In this document: positions 52,603 to 61,885 of the stretch, piece by piece
Layout: each line of letters begins with the position of its first letter
Numbering within the stretch: position 1 is the first letter of the stretch
NCBI RefSeq assembly: GCF_000621665.1
Contig: NZ_JHXQ01000021.1
Coordinates: 17,058-81,057 of the forward strand
DNA: 64,000 nt
Direction of reading: 5' to 3'
Source of the DNA: Allorhizobium undicola ORS 992 = ATCC 700741
GTDB lineage: Bacteria; Pseudomonadota; Alphaproteobacteria; Rhizobiales; Rhizobiaceae
Translations under genes and position numbers: made by a program
Notes under the pieces: generated by a model
What the model saw: the letters and a program-made list of their open reading frames with translations, nothing else
Database searches by the model: none
What the model was told of the DNA's origin: nothing

Positions 52603-52720
52603 CCAATGGCGGTTGGCCCGCCGGAAAACACGGTTCTTTCTCTGTTTTCGTCAGCCTACTGGACTTTGTTCCTGGTTTTTCTGATAAGGACGCAGTCAAG
52701 AGGACGGGCGGCGAGGACCG

Positions 52721-54025
52721 ATGGCGAAGACAGATATAGCAAGACGTGTCTATAACCACGCCTGGAAGCTCGACCCGATCATCCGCAGTCTGATCGACAC
52801 GGATTTCTACAAGCTGCTGATGCTGCAAATGATCTGGAAGCTTTATCCCGATGTGGACGTGACCTTTCAGCTCATCAACCGCACCACCCGCGTTCGGCTG
52901 GCCGAGGAAATCGACGAGCAGGAATTGCGCGCCCAGCTTGACCATGTGCGCAGCCTGAAGGTCAGCAAGAAGGAGTTGATCTGGCTGGCGGGCAACAGCT
53001 TTTATGGCCGCACCCAGATTTTCGAGCCGGAGTTCCTGAGCTGGCTCGCCGATCTGCAATTGCCCCCCTATGAATTGTCCAAGCGCGACGGCCAGTATGA
53101 GCTGACCTTTCGCGGACGCTGGGTGGAAACCACGCTCTGGGAAATTCCCGCCCTTGCCATCGTCAATGAATTGCGCAGCCGCGCGGCCCTGAAATCGCTG
53201 GGTTATTTCACGCTGGACGTGATCTATGCCCGCGCCAAGGCGAAAATGTGGGAAAAGGTGGAGCGGTTGAAATCGCTTCCGGGCCTGAGGATTTCCGATT
53301 TCGGCACGCGGCGGCGCCACAGCTTTCTGTGGCAGCGCTGGTGCGTGGAGGCATTGAAGGAAGGCATTGGCGATGCCTTTACCGGCACCAGCAACGTTCT
53401 TCTGGCCATGGATTCCGACCTTGAAGCCGTCGGCACCAATGCGCACGAGCTTCCCATGGTCGTAGCCGCCCTTGCCCGCAGCGATGAGGAACTGGCTGCC
53501 GCCCCCTATCAGGTGTTGCGGGACTGGAACCGGCTCTACAATGGCAACCTGCTGATCGTGTTGCCGGACGCTTTCGGCACGGCCTCCTTCCTGCGCAACG
53601 CGCCCGCCTGGGTGGCAGACTGGACGGGCTTCCGCCCCGACAGCGCGCCGCCGATAGAAGGCGGCGAAAAAATCGTGCAATGGTGGGAAAAGATGGGGCG
53701 CGATCCCGCCCAGAAGCTGCTGATCTTCTCCGATGGGCTCGATGTCGAAGCGATGATCGACACCTATCGGCATTTCGAAGGCCGAGTGCGCATGAGCTTC
53801 GGCTGGGGCACCAACCTCACCAATGACTTTGCAGGCTGCGCGCCTGAGGAAAATGCCGGGCTGATGCCGATTTCCATCGTCTGCAAGGTGGTCGAGGCCA
53901 ATGGGCGCCCCGCCGTGAAGCTTTCCGACAATCCCCGCAAGGCAACCGGCGAAGCCGCCGAGGTGGAGCGCTATATCCGCTTTTTCGGCAGCGAGGACCG
54001 TATCGATCAGGACGTGCGGGTCTAG
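52721..54025 (+). CDS. pncB: Nicotinate phosphoribosyltransferase
   Basis: PncB makes nicotinate mononucleotide in NAD salvage. The 434-residue protein has the family start [17 protein letters not shown], the [13 protein letters not shown] segment, [15 protein letters not shown], and the phospho-His in [10 protein letters not shown] (near residue 245). The [10 protein letters not shown] phosphate loop is present near the C-terminus. It is 118 bp after the small membrane protein gene, with its own ribosome site. Confidence 0.96.
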   Translation: MAKTDIARRVYNHAWKLDPIIRSLIDTDFYKLLMLQMIWKLYPDVDVTFQLINRTTRVRLAEEIDEQELRAQLDHVRSLKVSKKELIWLAGNSFYGRTQIFEPEFLSWLADLQLPPYELSKRDGQYELTFRGRWVETTLWEIPALAIVNELRSRAALKSLGYFTLDVIYARAKAKMWEKVERLKSLPGLRISDFGTRRRHSFLWQRWCVEALKEGIGDAFTGTSNVLLAMDSDLEAVGTNAHELPMVVAALARSDEELAAAPYQVLRDWNRLYNGNLLIVLPDAFGTASFLRNAPAWVADWTGFRPDSAPPIEGGEKIVQWWEKMGRDPAQKLLIFSDGLDVEAMIDTYRHFEGRVRMSFGWGTNLTNDFAGCAPEENAGLMPISIVCKVVEANGRPAVKLSDNPRKATGEAAEVERYIRFFGSEDRIDQDVRV

Positions 54026-54126
54026 AGCATTTTCAGGAAAAGTGGAAGCCGGTTTTCGGTCTGAAAATGCGTAAAAACAAATAGTTAGAGCGGCTCAATC
54101 TTTCCGTGAAACAATGAACCGCTCTA
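54026..54126. repeat. Composite palindromic repeat, modules A-B, after pncB
   Basis: The A module (54026-54070, AGCATTTTC ... GAAAATGC) begins 1 bp after the pncB stop codon. A linker GTAAAAACAAATAGT leads to a B-like module (54086-54126) with TAGAGCGG/CCGCTCTA arms. Read on the minus strand the B hairpin is followed by a T-rich run and could terminate the gene that ends at 54124. Confidence 0.8.
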
Positions 54127-54606
54127 GCGCTTGTCCCTTTCGGCCTCGAGCCAGACGGCCAGTGCCCTGATAATCTTCAACCTCAGGCTACTGGCCCGTG
54201 CCATGGCGCGCAAAAGCGCCTTGCCTTCGCCGGGAAACCCTATTTCAGCCATCAGGCGCTCCGGCGTCATCCCTTTTGCCCGCATGATTGCTTCGATATG
54301 ATGGATGGCTTGCGGGCGCAAATAGCGTCCATCGGCGATGCCATGAAAGGTCGCCGTTTCGCAAGGCAGTTCGCCCCGGCCCATCAGCCAATCGAGAAAG
54401 GCGGCCCGCTCGCCATCTTCTGCCTTGTTCCAGCTATTTTGCAGCTTTTCCAACCGGCTGCGCTCATCCCGCAGGCCTGCAAGTTCCAGCGCCTTGCGCG
54501 ATGAACCAAGACGCCCGGCGGCAAGATCTGAAAACAGGCCGGGAGCAGCAAGCCGCAAGGCCCGCTCATCTTCCGCCTTCAACACATGGCGCTTCCTGCG
54601 GCCCAT
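54124..54606 (-). CDS. Hypothetical protein, unknown function
   Basis: I do not recognise this 160-residue protein. It is predicted to be soluble and mostly helical, with a basic N-terminus (MGRRKRHVLKAEDERALRLA), a central HGIADGRYLRPQAIHHIEAI and a basic C-terminal helix. There is no signal peptide and no membrane segment. The stop codon lies inside the repeat that follows pncB, and the tandem 61-bp repeat starts 47 bp upstream of the start, so the gene is bracketed by repeats. Codon usage looks like that of its neighbours. Confidence 0.65.
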   Translation of the reverse strand: MGRRKRHVLKAEDERALRLAAPGLFSDLAAGRLGSSRKALELAGLRDERSRLEKLQNSWNKAEDGERAAFLDWLMGRGELPCETATFHGIADGRYLRPQAIHHIEAIMRAKGMTPERLMAEIGFPGEGKALLRAMARASSLRLKIIRALAVWLEAERDKR

Positions 54607-54652
54607 TCTTCACCCTGTCTTTATCGAGACTATTCCGAGCAACGGCATAAAG

Positions 54653-54824
54653 CATTGCCAGGAAAAGTGCGAAGCGGTTTTCCGTCCGGCAAGGCGCAAA
54701 ACAAAGAACCAACCATTGCCAGGAAAAGTGCGAAGCGGTTTTCCGTCCGGCAAGGCGCGAAACAAAGAACCAACCATTGCCAGGAAAAGTGCGAAGCGGT
54801 TTTCCGTCCGGCAAGGCGCAAAAC
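54653..54824. repeat. 61-bp tandem repeat, 2.8 copies of an A-type palindrome
   Basis: Copies start at 54653, 54714 and 54775 (CATTGCCAGGAAAAGTGCG) and are almost identical; one copy has GCGAAAC for GCAAAAC. Each unit is a TTGCC ... GGCAA hairpin plus the linker AAAACAAAGAACCAAC. The third copy is cut short by the D module. Confidence 0.92.
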
Positions 54825-54934
54825 CTACTGCATAATTCCTTAAATCGGAATCGATTTAAGGTGAAAATTATGCAGCAGATTTAAAGTGTTACAGCGTCCT
54901 TTATGCGTTTGATAAAACGCACGGCGCTGTAATC
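54825..54934. repeat. D-module palindromic repeat (Bru-RS-like), inverted full copy
   Basis: The segment from CTACTGCATAATTCC to GGCGCTGTAATCAC is the reverse complement of the copy at 40606-40711 with few changes. It joins the end of the tandem repeat with no gap. Confidence 0.8.
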
Positions 54935-55037
54935 ACACCGGCCAACCGCACAAACCCCAGGAACGTGACAATTGATTCTGGACAAATCGGGTCGTATTTT
55001 CTATAGGCCGTAACTGTATAACATTAAGGACTCTCCC

Positions 55038-56573
55038 ATGCTGAAGACCCTTGGCCGCACGGCCACCGCCCTCTTCCTGACGCTCGCGGCAAGCGGCGCA
55101 ATCGCGCCTGCCCGGGCAGAGCCCGACCGCATCGTGGATATTGCCGCCCCCTTCGAAATCACCGGGCTCGACCCGGCCAAATCGGGCGAGATTTTCCTGC
55201 GGATGAATATCGTTGAAACACTCGTGGACGTGGACGGACAGGGCAAGGCCATTCCCGGCCTTGCGCGGGACTGGCAAGTCTCGCCCGATGGCCTCGTCTG
55301 GCGGTTTCGGCTGCGCGACAATGTTCGCTTTCATGACGCCACGACGATGACGGCCAAAAGCGTTGCCAGCGCGCTCACCATCGCACGTACAAAGCCCGGA
55401 CTGCTCGCCAGGGCGCCAATTGCCACCATCACCGCCGAAGGCGATGCCCTCGTCGTCATCACGCTGACCCGGCCCTTTACCCCGCTTGCGGCCTTTCTGG
55501 CAGAGGCACGGGCGCAAATCCTTGCTCCTGCCTCCTATGAGGGCAATGAGGTCACGGCAATCATCGGTACAGGCCCCTTCCGCCTGACGAAAATCGAGGC
55601 GCCGCAATCGCTGTCCGTCACCCGTTTCGGCGATTACTGGGGTGAAGAGCCTGCCATCGAGAATGCGCGCTATCTCTCGGTTGGCCGGGCGGAAACCCGC
55701 GCGCTGATGGCGGAAAGCGGCGATGCCGATTATGTCTTCAATCTCGATCCGGCCAGCCGCACGCGGCTTGGCAAATCCGCCGCCGTCAAGCTTCTTTCCG
55801 TGCCCATTCCGCGCAGCCTGCTGCTCAAGGTCAATGCCGGTAATCCGCTGCTGGCCGATCTTCGCGCCCGACAGGCCCTGAGCCTTGCCATCGACCGGGA
55901 AGGTCTTGCCGCCGCCATCCTGCGCTATCCCGCTGCCGCTACCCAGCTTTTTCCGCCAAGCCTTGGCGGCTGGCACGAGGCAGACCTGCCGCCCCTTGCC
56001 AGCGATCCGCAGAAAGCCCGCGCCCTTCTGGCCGAACTTGGCTGGAAACCGGGTGATGACGGCATTTTGCAAAAAGACGGCAAGCGCTTCTCGCTGATGC
56101 TGACGACCTATCCCGACCGGCCTGAACTGCCATTGACGGCAGCCGTCCTGCAAGAGCAATTCAGGGAGATCGGCGTTGAGCTGACGATCGATTCCACCAA
56201 TTCCAGCGAGATACCCGTTCGTCACCAGGATGGCACGCTGGCGCTGGCGCTGATGGCCCGCAATTTTGCCCTCGCCCCCGATCCGCTTGCCACCATGCTG
56301 GGGGATTACGGCCCCAAGGGTGGTGACTGGGGCTCGATGAACTGGTCGAACACCAGTTTCGATGCCGCGCTCGACGGGTTGAGCCGCAGCAGCGATGCGC
56401 AGGAGGCGCAAGCCCTGCGGCAAAAGGTGGTGAGCATCATCCAGCAGGAACTTCCCGTCATTCCGGTGGCCTGGTATCAGCAGAGCGTTGCAGTTTCGAA
56501 CCGGCTCGAGAATGCGCAAATCGACCCTTATGAGCGCAGCTTCGGCCTGAAATCCATGCGGTGGGCGCCCTGA
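55038..56573 (+). CDS. ABC transporter substrate-binding protein, family 5 (peptide/nickel)
   Basis: This 511-residue periplasmic protein has a signal peptide (about residues 1-28, LTLAASGAIAPARA) and the SBP_bac_5 layout: FEITGLDPAKSGEIFLRMNI, LARDWQVSPDGLVWRFRLRD, and a late AWYQQSVAVSNRLENAQIDP. The ligand could be a short peptide, nickel or a metal-chelate complex; the sequence alone does not decide. It starts a four-gene operon with two permeases and a fused ATPase. Confidence 0.9.
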   Translation: MLKTLGRTATALFLTLAASGAIAPARAEPDRIVDIAAPFEITGLDPAKSGEIFLRMNIVETLVDVDGQGKAIPGLARDWQVSPDGLVWRFRLRDNVRFHDATTMTAKSVASALTIARTKPGLLARAPIATITAEGDALVVITLTRPFTPLAAFLAEARAQILAPASYEGNEVTAIIGTGPFRLTKIEAPQSLSVTRFGDYWGEEPAIENARYLSVGRAETRALMAESGDADYVFNLDPASRTRLGKSAAVKLLSVPIPRSLLLKVNAGNPLLADLRARQALSLAIDREGLAAAILRYPAAATQLFPPSLGGWHEADLPPLASDPQKARALLAELGWKPGDDGILQKDGKRFSLMLTTYPDRPELPLTAAVLQEQFREIGVELTIDSTNSSEIPVRHQDGTLALALMARNFALAPDPLATMLGDYGPKGGDWGSMNWSNTSFDAALDGLSRSSDAQEAQALRQKVVSIIQQELPVIPVAWYQQSVAVSNRLENAQIDPYERSFGLKSMRWAP

Positions 56574-57556
56574 TGGCCAAGATGCTGCAAACCCTCGTCC
56601 CAAGGCTTGCCGCAAGGCTGTTGCAGGCCTGCATGGTGGCGCTTCTGGTTGGCGTTGCAACATTCCTGATGGCCCGCTCCCTGCCGGGAGACATGGCCTA
56701 TCGGATAGCGGCAGGGCGCTATGGCTATGACATGGTGGACAGGGATGCCGCCGCCAAGGTCGCAGCCGAGCTTGATCTCGGGCAATCCTCCGCCGCAGCC
56801 CTTTCCTCGTGGTTCGGCGACCTTCTCCGGTTCGATCTCGGCACCTCTCTGGTGACAGGCCAGCCGGTCGTGCGGGAAATCGCCCATCAGCTCAGCCACA
56901 GCATGACGCTTGCCCTGACGGCCATTCTCCTGTCGCTTTTCATCGGTCCGCCGCTGGGTATTCTTGCCGGATTGCGGCCAAACGGTCTCCTCGACCGCGG
57001 CCTTTTCTTCATCTCGACCGCCTTGAAGGCCTTGCCGCAATTCGTCATCGGCATGGTGCTAGTCATGGTCTTCGGCGTTACGCTGCAAATCCTGCCTGCT
57101 GCGGGCCATGACCATGGCGCACATCTTATCCTTCCCGCGCTGACGCTGGCTTTGGGACTTGCGGCCATGTCGAACCGCGTGGCCCGCGATGCGACGGTAG
57201 CCGTGGCAGGATCGGCCTATTACGGATTTGGCCGCATCAAGGGGCTGAGCGACCTCAGGCTTTTTATGCGGCACGGCCTGCGCAACATCGCCGTGCCTGT
57301 CGTGACCTATCTCGGCCTGCAATTCATCTACCTTGTCGAAGGCGTGGTGGTCGTGGAAACGCTGTTTGCCTGGCCGGGCATTGGCCACGCCCTCGTCCAC
57401 GCGGTCTTTGGCCGCGACGTGCCGATGATCCAGGGCACGGCGCTGGTCATGGGCCTGATGTTCGTGGCGCTGAATGCGGCGGTGGACCTTGCCTGCCACC
57501 TGATCGATCCGCGCCTTCGCCAGGGCAAGGTCTCCGGCGCGAGGAAAACGCCATGA
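56573..57556 (+). CDS. ABC transporter permease (DppB/NikB type)
   Basis: This 327-residue membrane protein has about 6 helices, the N-terminal LLQACMVALLVGVATFLMAR, and the EAA-like loop GSAYYGFGRIKGLSDLRLFM. FAWPGIGHALVHAVFGRDVP is typical of this permease class. The ATG at 56573 overlaps the substrate-binding protein's stop codon by one base. Confidence 0.92.
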   Translation: MAKMLQTLVPRLAARLLQACMVALLVGVATFLMARSLPGDMAYRIAAGRYGYDMVDRDAAAKVAAELDLGQSSAAALSSWFGDLLRFDLGTSLVTGQPVVREIAHQLSHSMTLALTAILLSLFIGPPLGILAGLRPNGLLDRGLFFISTALKALPQFVIGMVLVMVFGVTLQILPAAGHDHGAHLILPALTLALGLAAMSNRVARDATVAVAGSAYYGFGRIKGLSDLRLFMRHGLRNIAVPVVTYLGLQFIYLVEGVVVVETLFAWPGIGHALVHAVFGRDVPMIQGTALVMGLMFVALNAAVDLACHLIDPRLRQGKVSGARKTP

Positions 57557-58371
57557 CGCTGCTCATCCCATCCCCGCCACAGCCGCGCTTCTGGACTATT
57601 TCACGGCTTGCCGGAGTGGCCATTCTGGCAGCGATGCTGGTCTTCGCCTTCGCTCCGCTGGTAGCCTCTGGCGCCGATCCTTATCGCCAGACGCTTCGGC
57701 TGGCCTTGCAGCCGCCGGGCGCTGCCGATCTCTTCGGTTACGACCATCTTGGCCGCTCCATGCACGCACGGCTGGCGGCGGCCCTGCGGCTATCGCTCGG
57801 CCTTGCGCTGCTCTCGGCATTGACGGCCATGGTTCCCGGCACGCTGCTTGGCATTCTTGCCGCATGGCGGGGCGGATTGACCGACAGGGCCTTCTCGCTG
57901 CTGGCGGAAGCCATGCTTGCCCTTCCGGGCCTGCTCATGGTGCTGATGCTGACCGCCATCCTGCCCGGTGAACCCGCCATGCTTTATCTTGGCATTTCAC
58001 TGGTTCTGTGGGTGGAATTCTTCCGTCTCGCAAGGGCGCTGGCCCGGCCGGTCCTGTCCTCGTCCGCGGTGGAAGCAGCCAGACTGCTGGGCTTTGGGCC
58101 GTGGCACCTGCTCAGCCGGCACCTCTGGCCCGCAATGGCGCCGATGATGCTGACCGTGACCGCCTACAGCACCGCCACCGCCATCATGGCCATCGCCGCG
58201 CTCGGCTTCGTCAGCGTGGGTGTGCGCCCGCCAACGCCGGAACTGGGGGCCATGATGATCGAACTTCTGCCCTATTACGAGGAGGCGCCCCATGCGCTGC
58301 TGCAACCCATCGCCGGAATTTTCCTGATGGTCCTCTCGCTGCAACTGATTGCCGGAAAGGAACGCCCATGA
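57553..58371 (+). CDS. ABC transporter permease (DppC/NikC type)
   Basis: This 272-residue membrane protein has about 6 helices, GADPYRQTLRLALQPPGAAD followed by LFGYDHLGRSMHARL (the typical GTDxLGRDxxSR region, modified), and the EAA loop EAARLLGFGPWHLLSRHLWP. It overlaps its neighbours by 4 bp at both ends. Confidence 0.92.
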   Translation: MTLLIPSPPQPRFWTISRLAGVAILAAMLVFAFAPLVASGADPYRQTLRLALQPPGAADLFGYDHLGRSMHARLAAALRLSLGLALLSALTAMVPGTLLGILAAWRGGLTDRAFSLLAEAMLALPGLLMVLMLTAILPGEPAMLYLGISLVLWVEFFRLARALARPVLSSSAVEAARLLGFGPWHLLSRHLWPAMAPMMLTVTAYSTATAIMAIAALGFVSVGVRPPTPELGAMMIELLPYYEEAPHALLQPIAGIFLMVLSLQLIAGKERP

Positions 58372-59822
58372 AAGCACCGATGACTTTCAGCCAGCCTGAA
58401 CGGCCATTGCTTTCAGCCCAGCGCGTGGGCGTCTCGTCACGCGGACAGGTCCTCGTCAAGCCGCAGTCCCTTGCACTTTACGCCGGGCGCTGCCTGACGA
58501 TCGTGGGTGAAACGGGGTCCGGTAAAAGCCTGCTGGCCCAGGCGTTGATGGGGCTCTTGCCGCAAGAGCTCGAAGCCTCCGGCACAATGACGCTCGACGA
58601 CCGCATCCACGATCTCGGCGCATCGCCCCGCCAGGCCCTGCGCCCTCTCTGGGGACGGCGTGTTTGCATTCTGCCGCAGGAGCCCATGCTGGCGCTCGAT
58701 CCCACCATGCGCGCCCTGGCACAGGTGGAGGAAGGGCACCGCCTCGTGCGGGGCCTTTCCAAGGGAGCAGCGCGCCAGCAAGCCCGTGAAGACCTGCAAC
58801 GGCTGGATCTTGCCGATGCCTCGGCAAAGCTGCCCGGCCAGCTTTCCGGCGGCATGGCCCAGCGTCTGGCCTTTGCCGCGGCAAGAGCGGCAGGCGGTTC
58901 CATCCTGATTGCCGACGAGCCGACCAAGGGCCTCGATGCCTCGCGCTGCCGCGAGGTGCTGGCCCTCTTGCGGCAGGAACTCGCCAAAGGCGGCGCGCTG
59001 CTGCTCATCACCCACGATCTTGCCCTGGCCCGCGCCCTTGGCGGGGAGATTGCCGTGATGCTGGAAGGGAGCATCGTGGAACGCGCGCCTGCGGAAGACC
59101 TCTTCCTGCATCCGGCCAATGCCTATACCCGCCGCCTCATTGAAGCCGATCCCGCCTGCTGGCCAAGCGCCCTGCGGCCGCGCGCAAAACGGGATGGAAA
59201 GCCATTGATCGCAGCCCGTGACCTTGCCAAGCAACGGGGTGGACGCAGGCTTTTTTCAGACCTGTCCCTCGACATTCAGCCCGGCGAGATCATCGGACTT
59301 TCCGGTGAAAGCGGCGCTGGAAAAAGCACGCTCGGCGATATTCTTCTGGGATTGGTCACGCCGGATGCAGGCAGGGTGGAGCGTCATCCTGACATGGGCC
59401 GTTTGCGGTTCCAGAAAATCTATCAGGATCCGCCAGCCGCCTTTGCCCCCTCCCAACGGCTGGGCCAGGCCATGGACGATGTGGTGCGGCGGCACGGGCT
59501 GGACGCACGGCAGATCCCCCCGCTTCTCAAGCGGCTGAGGCTCGATGCCGCGCTTCTGACACGCCGCATAGATCAGGTCTCGGGCGGGGAATTGCAGCGC
59601 CTGGCGCTTCTCAGGGCGCTTTTGGTCGATCCCGTCTTTCTTTTTGCCGACGAACCCACCTCCCGGCTCGACCCCATTACGCAAAGGCAGATCGTGGAGC
59701 TTATGGTGGAACTGGCGCGGGAAAGAGGGCTTGCCCTGCTTTTCGTGAGCCATGACACCGCCCTGCTGCAAGCGGTGTGTGACCGCATCCTGCCCATTAC
59801 GTCTGAAAAGGCGGCGGGCTGA
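58368..59822 (+). CDS. ABC transporter double ATPase (fused NikD/NikE or DppD/DppF type)
   Basis: This 484-residue protein has two ABC domains in one chain. The first has Walker A GETGSGKS, signature LSGGMAQR and Walker B ILIADEPTKGLD; the second has GESGAGKS, VSGGELQR and FLFADEPTSRLD. The second domain lacks the long C-terminal zinc or iron-sulfur tail common in OppF-like proteins. The ATG at 58368 overlaps the permease stop by 4 bp; the longer upstream frame is spurious. It closes the operon. Confidence 0.92.
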   Translation: MKAPMTFSQPERPLLSAQRVGVSSRGQVLVKPQSLALYAGRCLTIVGETGSGKSLLAQALMGLLPQELEASGTMTLDDRIHDLGASPRQALRPLWGRRVCILPQEPMLALDPTMRALAQVEEGHRLVRGLSKGAARQQAREDLQRLDLADASAKLPGQLSGGMAQRLAFAAARAAGGSILIADEPTKGLDASRCREVLALLRQELAKGGALLLITHDLALARALGGEIAVMLEGSIVERAPAEDLFLHPANAYTRRLIEADPACWPSALRPRAKRDGKPLIAARDLAKQRGGRRLFSDLSLDIQPGEIIGLSGESGAGKSTLGDILLGLVTPDAGRVERHPDMGRLRFQKIYQDPPAAFAPSQRLGQAMDDVVRRHGLDARQIPPLLKRLRLDAALLTRRIDQVSGGELQRLALLRALLVDPVFLFADEPTSRLDPITQRQIVELMVELARERGLALLFVSHDTALLQAVCDRILPITSEKAAG

Positions 59823-60097
59823 GCGAGGCATCGCGCCCGCACATGATTTCGATCAAGGCGGGCAGAGCCTTGCGGCGAAATGGCCGACCTTCGTTTCCCT
59901 TTCCATGATCGCCAGCCTCGTCACGGCCTGAACGAAAGGCGACCGGTTGACCGGGCAAGGCAAAGGACGAAATCGCGCCGCACTGGTCAAAGCCGCAAGG
60001 AGTGGCTATAGAGCCCAGTGGAGACCGGAAACAGCATGAACCCCGGTCGATACGTCGCGGCACGATTGCGCCGCCAACCGAATGCGAAAGGCCCTGC

Positions 60098-61882
60098 TTG
60101 AGCGCGTCCCAGAAGCCCTCCCTGCCCGTCACGTCGGAAAGCATAACCGCCGTGCTGAAACGGGTTATCGCCGAAAACGGCCGGGACCATGTCCGTGGCT
60201 ATGTTTTTGCCATCGTCTGTCTGGCAACCGTGGCGCTGACCACCGCCTTTACCGCGTGGATCATGGAAACGGTGATCAACGAGGCTTTTGCCAACAAGCG
60301 GGCGGATCTGGTCTGGATCATCTGCCTTTCCATCTTCGTGGCCTTCAGCCTGCGTGGCCTTGCCAGCTATGGACAGGCAGTGGCGCTGTCGAAAATCGGC
60401 AACAACATCGTCTCCCGCTATCAGAAACGGTTATTCAACCACCTCATGTCGCTATCCATGGGCTATTTCAACGAGGCGCGCTCCGCCCACCTCGCCGCCC
60501 AGATCAGCCAGAACGTCAACGGCATCCGTGACGTGCTGAACCTGACCGTCACCTCGACGGCACGCGACCTGCTGAGCCTTGTCGGCCTGATCTTCGTGAT
60601 GATCTCCAAGGACTGGGTGCTGACGCTGATCGTCTTCGTGGTCGCACCGCCAGTTCTCTATTCGCTGCGCTATATTTCCCGGCGATTGCGCAAGGCCACC
60701 ACCGATTCCGTTCTGCTCAACAGCCGCGTGCTGGGCGCCATGCAGGAAAGCATCCAGGGCATTGCGGTCGTCAAGGCCTTCACCATGGAAGGCGAGCTGG
60801 GCCGCAAGGTGGAAGGCATCATCGACAGCGCCGAAAATCGCGCCAACCGCATCGCACGCCTGTCCGAGCGCACCTCGCCCATCACTGAAAGCTTCGCCGG
60901 ACTGGCCATTTCCGCCGTGATTGCCTATGCCGCCTGGCGCAGCATTGCCGGTGGAATGCTGCCGGGGGCGTTTTTCTCTTTCATCGCCGCACTGCTCATG
61001 GCCTATGAACCGGCCAAACGGCTGGCCAAGCTGCAAATCCAGATGGAACGCGCCGTTGTCAATGCGCGGATGATCTATGCCATTCTGGACACGCAACCGC
61101 ACCAGCGCGACAAAGCCGACGCCCGCGAATTGCAGGTGAGCGAGGCGCGCATCGAGTTTCGCGATATTCACTTCTCCTACGGGACGGGTCCGGAAATCCT
61201 CAAGGGCGTGAACATCGTAGCCGAAGGCGGCAAGACGACCGCGCTGGTTGGACCTTCCGGGGCAGGAAAATCAACCATCATCACGCTCATTCCGCGCTTC
61301 TACGATCCGCCGCGCGGCCAGATCCTCATCGATGGGCAGGATATAGCCGACGTCACCAAGGCCTCGCTTCGCAAGCATATCGCCTATGTCTCGCAGCAGC
61401 CCTACCTGTTCGAAGGCACGATCCGCGACAATATCCGCTATGGCCGCCCCGATGCCACGGATGCGGAAATCGAACAGGCCGCTCGCCTTGCCTATGCGCA
61501 TGATTTCATCATGGCGCAGGCCGAAGGCTATGAAACGCCAGTGGGTGAGAACGGGCTGACACTTTCCGGCGGTCAGCGCCAGCGGCTTTCCATTGCCCGC
61601 GCATTGGTGCGCAACGCCCCGATCCTGCTGCTGGACGAAGCCACCTCCGCCCTCGACACCGAATCGGAAGCTGCCGTGCAAAAGGCGCTGGACGAAGCCA
61701 TGAGCGGACGCACCGTGGTGGTGATTGCCCACCGGCTCTCCACCGTCGTCAAGGCAGACAAGATCGTGGTCATGCAGGAAGGCCGTGTCGTGGAGGAAGG
61801 CAGCCATGACGCGCTTGCGACGAAGCCGGATGGGCTCTACGCTCGATTGAACAATTTGCAGGCGACGGTCAGGAAGGACTAA
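60098..61882 (+). CDS. ABC exporter half-transporter (MsbA-like)
   Basis: This 594-residue protein has a six-helix exporter domain (about residues 25-320, with the helix YVFAIVCLATVALTTAFTAW) followed by one ABC domain: Walker A GPSGAGKST, Q loop YVSQQPYLFEGTI, signature LSGGQRQR and Walker B ILLLDEATSALD. It works as a homodimer, and lipids, glycolipids or drugs are possible substrates. The start is uncertain: I chose TTG 60098 with GAAAGG upstream, while GTG 60002 would add 32 residues. dapB follows after 3 bp. Confidence 0.88.
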   Translation: MSASQKPSLPVTSESITAVLKRVIAENGRDHVRGYVFAIVCLATVALTTAFTAWIMETVINEAFANKRADLVWIICLSIFVAFSLRGLASYGQAVALSKIGNNIVSRYQKRLFNHLMSLSMGYFNEARSAHLAAQISQNVNGIRDVLNLTVTSTARDLLSLVGLIFVMISKDWVLTLIVFVVAPPVLYSLRYISRRLRKATTDSVLLNSRVLGAMQESIQGIAVVKAFTMEGELGRKVEGIIDSAENRANRIARLSERTSPITESFAGLAISAVIAYAAWRSIAGGMLPGAFFSFIAALLMAYEPAKRLAKLQIQMERAVVNARMIYAILDTQPHQRDKADARELQVSEARIEFRDIHFSYGTGPEILKGVNIVAEGGKTTALVGPSGAGKSTIITLIPRFYDPPRGQILIDGQDIADVTKASLRKHIAYVSQQPYLFEGTIRDNIRYGRPDATDAEIEQAARLAYAHDFIMAQAEGYETPVGENGLTLSGGQRQRLSIARALVRNAPILLLDEATSALDTESEAAVQKALDEAMSGRTVVVIAHRLSTVVKADKIVVMQEGRVVEEGSHDALATKPDGLYARLNNLQATVRKD

Positions 61883-61885
61883 AGC

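Larger units (their letters stand above)
54607..55037. other. 431-bp repeat-bearing gap before the second peptide/nickel importer
   Basis: No gene is seen. It holds the 61-bp tandem repeat (54653-54824), a full D module (54825-54934), and about 100 bp of probable promoter for the substrate-binding protein gene. Confidence 0.7.

Noticed and set aside
58008..58367. N-terminal 120-residue extension of the fused ATPase
   Set aside because: It overlaps the permease gene in another frame; the ATG at 58368 with the ATGA overlap is the normal operon arrangement.
59797..60144. 115-codon minus-strand ORF between the importer operon and the ABC exporter
   Set aside because: It has no recognisable motif, overlaps the ends of both neighbouring genes antisense, and shows no ribosome site. 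The gap otherwise shows nothing notable.
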